Source: Acetobacteraceae bacterium (GTDB taxonomy: Bacteria > Pseudomonadota > Alphaproteobacteria > Acetobacterales > Acetobacteraceae). Taken from it: a stretch of 7,152 nucleotides of DNA. The notes beneath the pieces are model-generated. The model did not search any database and was not told where the DNA came from. It was given only the letters and a program-made list of their open reading frames with translations. The stretch lies in NCBI GenBank assembly GCA_947478535.1, contig CANJXD010000302.1, positions 1 through 7,152 of the forward strand, given 5' to 3'. Positions within the stretch are counted from its first letter, which is position 1. Every line of letters starts with the position of its first letter. Of the stretch, positions 1 through 5,990 are shown one piece after another. A program made the translations under genes and the position numbers.

Positions 1-97
1 GGATCTGCGGGCGCTGCCCGGGGGGTAGCAGCCGTGGCCTCCGAAGGCGTGCAGGCCCCTCCCTCCCCCGCTGGCGCGGGAGAGGGAAAATCCGGCG
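1..97. other. Left-edge stretch without a supportable gene
   Basis: No gene can be supported here. On the plus strand, the frame starting at base 2 reads eight codons (DLRALPGG) before a TAG at 26-28. This could be the last residues of a gene lying mainly outside the window and converging on the dioxygenase, but eight residues are too few to identify. The rest is a GC-rich spacer containing the stem-loop at 61-86, then seven bases up to the dioxygenase stop codon. Confidence 0.5.
61..86. repeat. GC-rich palindromic stem-loop downstream of the dioxygenase gene
   Basis: An 11-base left arm (61-71, CCCTCCCCCGC) pairs with 76-86 (GCGGGAGAGGG) with a single mismatch around a 4-base loop (TGGC). 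It lies just past the dioxygenase stop codon. A run of four A follows on the plus strand. Read in the direction of the dioxygenase transcript, this is a U-run before the hairpin rather than after it, so it is not a canonical intrinsic terminator. It may still protect the mRNA 3' end, or be one copy of a dispersed intergenic palindrome; a related shorter copy lies at 4923-4943. Confidence 0.5.
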
Positions 98-955
98 CTA
101 CGCCACTTCGGCGAGGACAGGCGCGTCACCTTCCAATGTGGTGCGGTGCATGCGGCGGGTGTAGCGGTCGGACTCGAAGCGCGTGGCGCAATGCTGGGTA
201 CAGCGATTGTCCCACAGCACGGCGTCCCCCGGCCGCCAGGCGTGGCGATAGACTCGCTCCGGTTCCTGCGCGAACTTCACCAGCATGTCGATCAGCGGCT
301 TGCCCTCCGCCGCGTCCATGCCTTCGATCTCCACGGCCCATCGACCGATATAGAGCGCGGTGCGGCCGCTGCGCGGATGCTTGCGGGCGATGGGGTGCCA
401 CACATCGGGACGATCCAGCTTCTGCTGATCGGTCAGCGGCGGCAGATGCGGGTAGTGGACGAGGTGCAGTTCCTGCCGGCTGAAGCGCGCGAGCTTGCCC
501 AGCAGCTTCGCCTTCAGGTCAGCCGGCAGATCATGCCAGGCGCTGTACATGTCCGCGAACAGGGTATCGCCCCCGCTCGGCGGCACCTGCACGGCGTAGA
601 GGAAGGAGCCGGCATTCGGGACCTTCTTGTCCTCGCCATCCGAGTGGAAACCCATGCCGGCATCGCGCAGCCCGACGGCCTTGCCGCCTTCCGTCGCATT
701 GCCGACGACGAAGACTTCCGGATAGCCATCGAGGTTGAAGTTCAGCGGCACCATGATGTGCAGCGGGCCGAGGCGACGCGTGAAGGCGATGTGCTGTTCC
801 GGCGTCATCGCGATATCGCGGAACACCAGCACGGAGTGCTTCAGCCAGGCATCCTCCACCAAGCGAAAATCAGCATCGCTGAATTCGAGTGTCGGTGGCG
901 CCCCCAGGATTTCCGCCCCGAAGGGCTTCATCGGGTTGATCGTGATGCCGCTCAT
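98..955 (-). CDS. TauD/TfdA-family Fe(II)/2-oxoglutarate-dependent dioxygenase
   Basis: A 285-residue cytoplasmic non-haem iron oxygenase that couples oxidative decarboxylation of 2-oxoglutarate to hydroxylation of an unknown substrate. The iron triad is visible: H104 and D106 in FHSDGE, and H255 in WDNRCTQHC. T131 in GGDTLF and R267 match the 2-oxoglutarate contacts of E. coli TauD, and R271 matches TauD R270. Length matches TauD (about 283). The start at 955 is set by a strong GGAGGAGG at 961-968, five bases upstream, and by the family N-terminus (ITINPMKPFGAEILG). The frame stays open far upstream, but that part is antisense to the next gene and not homologous. Taurine-contacting H70, Y73 and N95 of TauD align with M68, L71 and G100 here, so taurine is an unlikely substrate and the name tauD is not warranted. 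The gene is divergent from a solute-binding protein gene and may share its control region. Confidence 0.93.
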   Translation of the reverse strand: MSGITINPMKPFGAEILGAPPTLEFSDADFRLVEDAWLKHSVLVFRDIAMTPEQHIAFTRRLGPLHIMVPLNFNLDGYPEVFVVGNATEGGKAVGLRDAGMGFHSDGEDKKVPNAGSFLYAVQVPPSGGDTLFADMYSAWHDLPADLKAKLLGKLARFSRQELHLVHYPHLPPLTDQQKLDRPDVWHPIARKHPRSGRTALYIGRWAVEIEGMDAAEGKPLIDMLVKFAQEPERVYRHAWRPGDAVLWDNRCTQHCATRFESDRYTRRMHRTTLEGDAPVLAEVA

Positions 956-960
956 CGAGG

Positions 961-968
961 CCTCCTCC
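961..968 (-). promoter_or_regulatory. Shine-Dalgarno of the dioxygenase gene
   Basis: The minus strand reads GGAGGAGG five bases before the ATG at 953-955. This near-perfect ribosome binding site fixes the start and rules out the long upstream extension of the same open frame. Confidence 0.8.
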
Positions 969-986
969 AAACGGGATGACCGTGGG

Positions 987-1014
987 ACTGTAGCGCCATC
1001 GTGCCGCCGCGCAA
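987..1014 (-). promoter_or_regulatory. Possible promoter of the dioxygenase gene
   Basis: On the minus strand, TTGCGC (1009-1014) and TACAGT (987-992) are separated by 16 bases. They match the sigma-70-type -35 and -10 boxes at about 3/6 and 4/6 positions. Transcription from here would give a leader of about 25 bases containing the GGAGGAGG site. The match is weak and alphaproteobacterial promoters are poorly predicted by consensus, so this is only a candidate. Confidence 0.25.
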
Positions 1015-1027
1015 TCGGATTGGCCAA
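1012..1027. promoter_or_regulatory. Candidate operator: overlapping palindromes in the divergent control region
   Basis: CAATCGGATTG (1012-1022) is a perfect 5-1-5 inverted repeat. It overlaps the self-complementary TTGGCCAA (1020-1027). Both lie in the 120-bp gap between the divergent dioxygenase and solute-binding protein genes, touching the possible -35 box of the former. This placement would suit a repressor or activator acting on both genes, but no regulator gene is in the window. Confidence 0.25.
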
Positions 1028-1075
1028 GCGTCGCGCCGGCGTGCGATGGTCACGAAGCAGCAGTGGGAGCAGCGG

Positions 1076-2644
1076 ATGAGGATCGGTCCTGGCGGGCTTG
1101 CCATGATGGGACTTGCGCTGGCGCTGCATGCGCCTGCCGCGGCACAGCGGCTGACCATTGGCGTCAGCGCCGCGCCCACCTCGGTCGATCCGCATTTCCA
1201 CAATGGCACCTCCACGCATACGCTGACCTACAACCTGTTCGATACGCTGTTCCTGCTGACGCCCGATGTCGCCCTCGCGCCCGGTCTCGCGCTGTCCTGG
1301 CAGCCGGTGGCGGAGACGGTGTGGGAGGTGAAGCTGCGCCCGAATGTGCGCTGGACGGATGGCCGCCCCTTCACCGCCGATGATGTCGCCTTCACCATCC
1401 AGCGCGCGCCGAACGTGCCGAACACCACCGGCGGGTATGGCGGTGCGGTGCGGCCGATCACGCGCGTTGAGGTGGTGGACCCGCTGACCATCCGCTTCCA
1501 CACCCATGGGCCAGCGCCGAACCTGGCGGTGGACATGTCCGGCCTCGCCATCGTGTCCCGCCACGCCGGGGAAGGCGCGGTGACGGAGGACTACAATGCC
1601 GGCCGGGCTGCCATCGGGACGGGGCCCTATCGCCTGGTCCGCTACTCCACCAACGAGCAGACGGAGCTGGTGCGCAACGAGGATTGGTGGGGCCCCCGGC
1701 CGGATTGGGACGCCGCGACCATCAAGTACCTGCCGAACACCGCGGCGCGCACGGCTGCGCTGCTGTCCGGCACGGTGGATCTGATCGACACGCCATCGCC
1801 GAATGACCTGCCGCGGCTGCAATCCGATGCGCGCTTCGCCGTGCATTCACGCCAGGGAATGCGGCTGATCTACCTCGCGCCTAATCAGGCGGCGGAGATC
1901 GCGCCCTTCGTCACGGACCATGACGGCAGGCCGCTGGCGCGCAACCCGCTACGGGACCAGCGGGTGCGCCAGGCGCTGTCCATCGCCATCAACCGCGCCG
2001 GTCTGACGGACCGGGTGATGCAGAACACCGCCACGCCGAACGGGCAGTGGATGCCGTCCTTCTCCCCGGCCTACAACCCGGCCGTGCCCGTGCCGGCCTT
2101 CGATCCGGAGGCGGCGCGGCGGCTGCTGGCGGAAGCGGGCTATCCTCAGGGGTTCCGCATCACCGTGCATGTCTCCGCGACCTCGCGGCCCACGGATTCG
2201 ATCTCGGCGCAGGCGATCGGGCAGATGTGGGCGCGCATCGGCGTGCAGACGCAGGTGGAGGCGGTGCCCTTCGCCGCCTACGCCTCCCGCGCCGCCAATC
2301 TGGACTACGCCGTGACGATGTTCGGCTGGGCCAGCCAGACCCATGCGGGCTATGCGATGGTGAACCTGTTCAACACCTATAGCCGCGAACGACTGACCGG
2401 CGCCTTCAACCGGTCCGGCTATTCGAACCCGGCGCTGGATGAATTGACGGCGCGTGCGATGACCACGCTCGACGAGGATCGCCGTTCGGCGATGCTGCGG
2501 GAAGGTGTGGCGATGGCGATGGGCGATGTCGGCATCATCCCGCTCTACCAGATGACGAATTTCTGGGCCTCCCGCCGCGGCGTCATTTATGAGGCGACGG
2601 GCTACGACTACACGCGACTGACCCAGGCGCGCCTGACGCGGTAG
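1076..2644 (+). CDS. ABC transporter substrate-binding protein, family 5 (peptide/nickel type)
   Basis: A 522-residue periplasmic binding protein of the SBP_bac_5 family (DppA/OppA/NikA relatives), which delivers ligands to an ABC importer. The start at 1076 is chosen because GGGAG (1065-1069) lies six bases upstream and the product then opens with a clean signal peptide: positive MR, a hydrophobic stretch, and probable cleavage after A23 (HAPAAA|QRLTIG). GTG at 1001 and ATG at 1046 would add a charged stretch ahead of it. There is no lipobox cysteine, so the protein should be soluble in the periplasm. Family landmarks are the N-terminal NLFDTLF (53-59), WEVKLRPNVRWTDGRPFTADDV (83-104), GTGPYRL (181-187), DQRVRQALSIAINR (294-307), FDPEAARRLLAEAGYP (342-357) and IIPLYQ (487-492). 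Ligand class cannot be read from sequence; peptides, sugars, opines or metal chelates are all possible. No permease or ATPase genes lie in the window. Confidence 0.93.
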   Translation: MRIGPGGLAMMGLALALHAPAAAQRLTIGVSAAPTSVDPHFHNGTSTHTLTYNLFDTLFLLTPDVALAPGLALSWQPVAETVWEVKLRPNVRWTDGRPFTADDVAFTIQRAPNVPNTTGGYGGAVRPITRVEVVDPLTIRFHTHGPAPNLAVDMSGLAIVSRHAGEGAVTEDYNAGRAAIGTGPYRLVRYSTNEQTELVRNEDWWGPRPDWDAATIKYLPNTAARTAALLSGTVDLIDTPSPNDLPRLQSDARFAVHSRQGMRLIYLAPNQAAEIAPFVTDHDGRPLARNPLRDQRVRQALSIAINRAGLTDRVMQNTATPNGQWMPSFSPAYNPAVPVPAFDPEAARRLLAEAGYPQGFRITVHVSATSRPTDSISAQAIGQMWARIGVQTQVEAVPFAAYASRAANLDYAVTMFGWASQTHAGYAMVNLFNTYSRERLTGAFNRSGYSNPALDELTARAMTTLDEDRRSAMLREGVAMAMGDVGIIPLYQMTNFWASRRGVIYEATGYDYTRLTQARLTR

Positions 2645-2647
2645 CCT

Positions 2648-3823
2648 CTACTGGTCCCGCCGGGCGAGCACCGCCAGCGCGGCGCCGGACAGCGCGAGCA
2701 CCGCGGCCATGGGCGCGAAGCCGGCGAAGCCGAATTGCCCGATGATGAGGCCGCCAAGCGAGGCGGCGCTCAGCCAGCCCACGGCCGATGAGGTGACGTT
2801 GAGGCCGAGCACCGTCCCGCGCACCTCATCCGGCACATTGCTCAGTGCCGCCATCAGCGCGGGGCGCGCGGTCGCCGTCATCATGATGAAGATGAAGCCG
2901 AGGCCGATGGAGCCGACCAGCCCGCCCCGCCAGAGAAACAGCGGGAAGGCCGCCAGCGCGGCGCCGACCATGGCGCCGGCATAGACGAGCATGCGGTTGC
3001 CGAGCCGATCCGCCAATTGCCCGCCGAGCGTCGTGCCCAGGATATTGCCGACCGCGAACAGCGCGAGCGGAATGGCCAGGGCACTCAGCGAGATCGCGTA
3101 GGTCGATTGCAGGAAGGTGGCGAAGAAGACCACGGTGAGCCCGTAGCAGGTGCGCTCCGCCACCCCCATCGCCAGCAGCCGTAGCACGCGGGGCGACAGC
3201 GCGGCCCGGTAGTTCGTCCGCCCCGTTCGCCCGCCGCCCGAAGCGGAGACCGGCTGGCGCGTCGTCAGGGCCAGGCCGATCACGGAGAGCAGGGTGATGG
3301 CGGCGACGCAAAGATTGACGCCGCGCCAGCCGATATGGGCGCCGACCCAGGCCGCCGCCGGCACGCCCACCAGCAGCGCCATGGACTGGCCGGAAATGGC
3401 ATAGCCGAGTGCCCTTCCGCGCTGCCGATCCTCGACGCGGGCGGACACCTCCGTCATCAGCGCACCCGTGAAGGTGCCGGCCGAGGCGCCCGCCGCCGTG
3501 GCCCAGAAGGCGACACCGACGAAGCTTTCGGACAGCGCGACGCCAACCGTGCCCAGCGCCAGGCCGACCGGCCCGCCGAGCAGGAAGGGGCGCCTCCCGA
3601 AGCGATCCGACAGCGCGCCCGCCATCACCGACGATGTCCCCCAGGCGACCGAGGTCATCGCCATGACGTTCGCCGTCAGCGTCAGGCTCGTCGAAAGATC
3701 GCGCGCCATGTCCAGGAGGAAGGGCGCGCGCGTGGTGCCGCTGGCGGAGGCGGCGAACATGCCGAGGCAAGCCGCCGCGATCAGCGCCCAGGGCAATCGC
3801 GGCAACACGCCGGGCAGGGTCAC
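2648..3823 (-). CDS. MFS transporter, drug/metabolite efflux type
   Basis: A 391-residue inner-membrane carrier of the major facilitator superfamily with about twelve predicted helices (first around residues 11-30, last around 363-386). A short central loop at about 188-212 divides two six-helix halves. Motif A after helix 2 is clear (GALSDRFGRRP, 69-79), and a second copy occurs in the C-terminal half (GGQLADRLGNR, 267-277). SGQSMALLVGVPAAAWVGAH (144-163) resembles the helix-5 motif C of proton antiporters, which favours export of a small molecule. The substrate is unknown. The start is a GTG four bases after the stop codon of the upstream esterase. The nearest purine-rich site (GAGGG) overlaps that stop and is very close to the GTG, so translation probably depends on coupling to the esterase. 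The 3' end faces the solute-binding protein gene with only three bases between them. Confidence 0.92.
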   Translation of the reverse strand: MTLPGVLPRLPWALIAAACLGMFAASASGTTRAPFLLDMARDLSTSLTLTANVMAMTSVAWGTSSVMAGALSDRFGRRPFLLGGPVGLALGTVGVALSESFVGVAFWATAAGASAGTFTGALMTEVSARVEDRQRGRALGYAISGQSMALLVGVPAAAWVGAHIGWRGVNLCVAAITLLSVIGLALTTRQPVSASGGGRTGRTNYRAALSPRVLRLLAMGVAERTCYGLTVVFFATFLQSTYAISLSALAIPLALFAVGNILGTTLGGQLADRLGNRMLVYAGAMVGAALAAFPLFLWRGGLVGSIGLGFIFIMMTATARPALMAALSNVPDEVRGTVLGLNVTSSAVGWLSAASLGGLIIGQFGFAGFAPMAAVLALSGAALAVLARRDQ

Positions 3824-3827
3824 GCCC

Positions 3828-4883
3828 TCAGCGCCAGAACCCCTCCGCCGCCAGCCAATCCTGGATCACCTGCGCCACCTGATCGCTGTTGCGGTCCATC
3901 ATCACCATGTGGCTGTTGCCACGGATGCCACGGCTCGGCAGGTCCACATCCTCCACCTTGCCGCCGGCCTCCCGGATCGCGGCGGAGAAGCGGCGGGCAT
4001 TGGTGCGGATGACGGACCAGCGCGGGTCCGCATCGACGTAGTCGCCATAGACCAGCAATTGCGGAATGCCGCGCAGCTTCGCCGCTTCCGCCATCACGCC
4101 GGTGCCGGCGGGTTCCACCAGCACCAGGGCACGGAACAGGTCCGGCCGCCGCTGCGCGACCTGCCAGGCGAAGGCGCCCCCCTGGCTGTGGGCGATGACC
4201 ACGGCCGGCCCGCTGCGTTCGAGCAGCGCGACATAAGCGCTGATCACATCCTCATCCGTCCCGAGGTAGCGCGGCACGACCTGGCGCATGAAGGACAGGT
4301 AGTTGGCGGGCTCGGTCGGGAACTGGTTGCCCGGCAGCACTGTGGCGCGGGCGTGGGAGCCATTGCCATCGCCGATGCGGAATCGCTCCCACGGGTTGGC
4401 GGTGGGCAGGTAGATCGGCAGGCCGAAGATATCGGGCGACATCGCCGCACCGCTGCGCCCGCGCTCCACGGCATCCGTCACCGTCGTCGCCCAGCCGCGG
4501 CGGAGGAAGAAGTGCTGCCAGCCCTCCCGCCCATCCGGCGTATTCTCATAGGTCACGCCGGTGAGGTAGGCGCCGTGCCACAGCATCAAGGGTGCCGTGC
4601 CGCGCTGCGCGGCGGGGACCATGAACTGGGCATACATCTGTCCCACGACATAGGTGCCGTTCGGGTCGATCCGGAGCGGCGCGCCGCCGACCGTGGGCAG
4701 GTATTCGATGATCGGCTTGCCGGCGATCGAAACCTCCCGCCCACCGACATGGTAGGAGCCGAAGCTCTGCAAGGTGATCGGCGTGGAGGCCTGCTGCGTG
4801 GGGGCTTGCTGCGCGACAGAAGCTCCCGGCAAGCCCAGGGCCAGCATCGCGCCCGCCATTCCGTTCCGCCACTTCGTCAGCAT
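3828..4883 (-). CDS. Secreted alpha/beta hydrolase, esterase-713-like
   Basis: A 351-residue alpha/beta-hydrolase predicted to be exported. The N-terminus (MLTKWRNG, then a hydrophobic run ending ASVA|QQ near residue 24) is a typical signal peptide. The nucleophile elbow is AHSQGG with S233. E257 (in VEPAG) and H325 (in NSHMVMMD) sit 24 and 92 residues further on. As I recall, this is exactly the spacing of the Ser-Glu-His triad of Alcaligenes esterase 713 (S206, E230, H298). HGAYLTG (103-109) is the likely oxyanion-hole segment; esterase 713 has two adjacent cysteines there, replaced here by Ala-Tyr. It probably hydrolyses a carboxylic ester in the periplasm; the substrate is unknown. The start at 4883 follows a weak purine stretch (GGGACGGAAACGAC). 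ATG at codon 9 is an alternative but would remove the positive n-region. It is the first gene of an operon with the MFS carrier and divergent from a Bug receptor gene. Confidence 0.9.
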   Translation of the reverse strand: MLTKWRNGMAGAMLALGLPGASVAQQAPTQQASTPITLQSFGSYHVGGREVSIAGKPIIEYLPTVGGAPLRIDPNGTYVVGQMYAQFMVPAAQRGTAPLMLWHGAYLTGVTYENTPDGREGWQHFFLRRGWATTVTDAVERGRSGAAMSPDIFGLPIYLPTANPWERFRIGDGNGSHARATVLPGNQFPTEPANYLSFMRQVVPRYLGTDEDVISAYVALLERSGPAVVIAHSQGGAFAWQVAQRRPDLFRALVLVEPAGTGVMAEAAKLRGIPQLLVYGDYVDADPRWSVIRTNARRFSAAIREAGGKVEDVDLPSRGIRGNSHMVMMDRNSDQVAQVIQDWLAAEGFWR

Positions 4884-4922
4884 GTCGTTTCCGTCCCCGT
4901 CACCGTGTGCGGCTAGCATCCA

Positions 4923-4943
4923 CCCGCCTGACGCGGGAGGGAA
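4923..4943. repeat. Short GC-rich hairpin related to the one at 61-86
   Basis: CCCGC (4923-4927) and GCGGG (4933-4937) form a 5-bp stem around a CTGAC loop, followed by AGGGAA. The stretch closely matches bases 67-88: CCCGC, a T-G-purine-C loop, GCGGG, then AG-rich sequence and GGGAA. It differs by one extra loop base and a two-base deletion in the purine tail. The two are the only such elements I found in the window and both are intergenic. This one lies in the divergent control region. Confidence 0.35.
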
Positions 4944-4996
4944 GCGGGGGAGTGGCGGCACGGCGCAAGCCCGGCGATGATGGCGCCCAAACCGCC

Positions 4997-5003
4997 GAGG
5001 AGG
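4997..5003 (+). promoter_or_regulatory. Shine-Dalgarno of the Bug receptor gene
   Basis: GAGGAGG lies nine bases before the ATG at 5013. It decides the start: the in-frame ATGs at 4977 and 4980 have no such site and would put twelve or eleven extra charged residues before the signal peptide. Confidence 0.75.
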
Positions 5004-5012
5004 AAACACCGC

Positions 5013-5984
5013 ATGACCGTCCGCCGTCGCGCCCTGCTGGCGCTCGCCGCCGCCCCCGCCGCCCCCGCCATCGTGCGGGCGCAGGGCGCCTGGCCGGTGC
5101 GGCCGATCCGCATCGTCGTCCCCTTCCCGCCCGGCGGCAGCAACGACGCCGTGGCCCGGCCGCTGGCGGAGATCATGCAGCGCAAGCTCGGCCAGCCCGT
5201 GGTGATCGACAACAAGCCGGGCGCGGGCAGCACCATCGGCTCGGCCGAGGTCACACGGCTGCCGGCGGATGGCTACACGCTGATGGTCACCTCCTCCACC
5301 TTCTCCACCAGCGCGGCGGTGCAGCGCACGCCCTATGACGCGGCGGTGGATTTCGAGGGGATCGCGGTGCTGGCCACGGCGCCACTCGTCGTCATCGCGG
5401 CACCCAGCTTCCCCGCGAATACCCTGGCCGAAGCCGCGGCCTATATCCGCGCCAATCCGGAGAAGGTGGATTACGGATCCTCCGGCCCCGGCAGCATCAA
5501 CCAGTTGGCGACGGAGTTGTTCGCGCGGGAAGCCGGCGGGCTGCGGATGACCCATGTGCCCTATCGCGGCATGGGACCAGCGACGACGGACCTCGTCGCG
5601 GGCACGATCCAGTTGATCTTCACCACCATGCCCTCCGCCGCCGGGGTGATCCAGGGCGGGCGGGTGAAGGTGCTAGGGTGGACCTCCGAACAGCGCCCGG
5701 CCAATGGCCCGCCCGGCCCGACGCCGCGCGAAAGCGGCTTTCCCAGCTATGAGGCCGGCATCTGGTGGGGCCTGCTGGCGCGCCGCGGCATGCCGCCAGC
5801 GATCCGGGACATGGTCAATGCCACCGCGAATGAGGCGCTGGCCGATCCGCGATTGGCGAACTACCTGGCCACCGAAGGTGCCACGCCCGGCAGCGGCAAT
5901 GCGGCGGCGGCGGACGCCTTCCTGCAGGCCGATCTCCGCCGGTGGCGGGAAGTGGCGCAGGCCGCGAATATCCGCGTGGAGTAG
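5013..5984 (+). CDS. Bug/TctC-family tripartite tricarboxylate transporter receptor
   Basis: A 323-residue periplasmic solute-binding protein of the Bug (Bordetella uptake gene)/TctC family, which captures carboxylates and related organic acids for TTT transporters. The signal peptide runs MTVRRRALLALAAA to a cleavage site near VRAQ (residues 21-24). The RR-A-L-L stretch is Tat-like, common in this family, though Sec export is also possible. Family signatures follow in order: IRIVVPFPPGGSND (32-45), LGQPVVIDNKPGAGSTIG (59-76), PADGYTL (84-90), DYGSSGPGSINQLATELF (153-170), HVPYRGMGPATTDLVAG (181-197) and a C-terminal RRWREVAQAANIRVE (309-323). Length is standard. The membrane partners TctA and TctB are absent from the window, as is usual for the many orphan Bug genes in these bacteria. 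The gene is divergent from the esterase operon and ends six bases from the convergent hydrolase gene. The ligand is unknown. Confidence 0.95.
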   Translation: MTVRRRALLALAAAPAAPAIVRAQGAWPVRPIRIVVPFPPGGSNDAVARPLAEIMQRKLGQPVVIDNKPGAGSTIGSAEVTRLPADGYTLMVTSSTFSTSAAVQRTPYDAAVDFEGIAVLATAPLVVIAAPSFPANTLAEAAAYIRANPEKVDYGSSGPGSINQLATELFAREAGGLRMTHVPYRGMGPATTDLVAGTIQLIFTTMPSAAGVIQGGRVKVLGWTSEQRPANGPPGPTPRESGFPSYEAGIWWGLLARRGMPPAIRDMVNATANEALADPRLANYLATEGATPGSGNAAAADAFLQADLRRWREVAQAANIRVE

Positions 5985-5990
5985 CGCGCA

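Larger units (their letters stand above)
4884..5012. promoter_or_regulatory. Divergent control region between the esterase and Bug receptor genes
   Basis: These 129 bases must hold the promoters of the esterase-MFS operon (minus) and of the Bug receptor (plus). I see no convincing pair of -35/-10 boxes; TAGCAT at 4914-4919 is a lone -10-like hexamer with no -35 partner. The region contains a small hairpin at 4923-4937 and a purine-rich stretch to about 4952. The role is inferred from gene orientation, not from a recognised motif. Confidence 0.45.

Noticed and set aside
2..28. Eight-codon end of a possible plus-strand gene (DLRALPGG, stop at 26-28)
   Set aside because: It is too short to distinguish from a chance frame; the sequence to the left of the window is needed.
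61..90. Intrinsic terminator for the dioxygenase gene
   Set aside because: The stem is strong, but the U-run on that transcript comes before the hairpin, not after it, so it does not fit a rho-independent terminator.
1001..1075. Upstream starts (GTG at 1001, ATG at 1046) for the solute-binding protein
   Set aside because: They lack a ribosome binding site and place charged residues before the signal peptide. ATG at 1076 has GGGAG at the right distance.
956..1846. Minus-strand open frame continuing about 300 codons upstream of the dioxygenase start
   Set aside because: It is antisense to the conserved solute-binding protein gene and Arg/Gly/His-rich, as expected of a high-GC shadow frame. 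It also lies upstream of a strong ribosome binding site and the family-typical start at 955.
3468..4916. 482-codon open frame on the plus strand
   Set aside because: It lies opposite the MFS and esterase genes, both of which carry clear family motifs. Its translation is low-complexity and matches no pattern I know.
4912..4919. GCTAGC palindrome with overlapping TAGCAT as a -10 box
   Set aside because: No -35 hexamer lies at suitable spacing on either strand, so a promoter call is not justified.
4884..5555. Minus-strand open frame extending the esterase upstream by about 224 codons
   Set aside because: It is antisense to the Bug receptor, shows no domain pattern, and would bury the esterase signal peptide. 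It is a GC-driven lack of stop codons.
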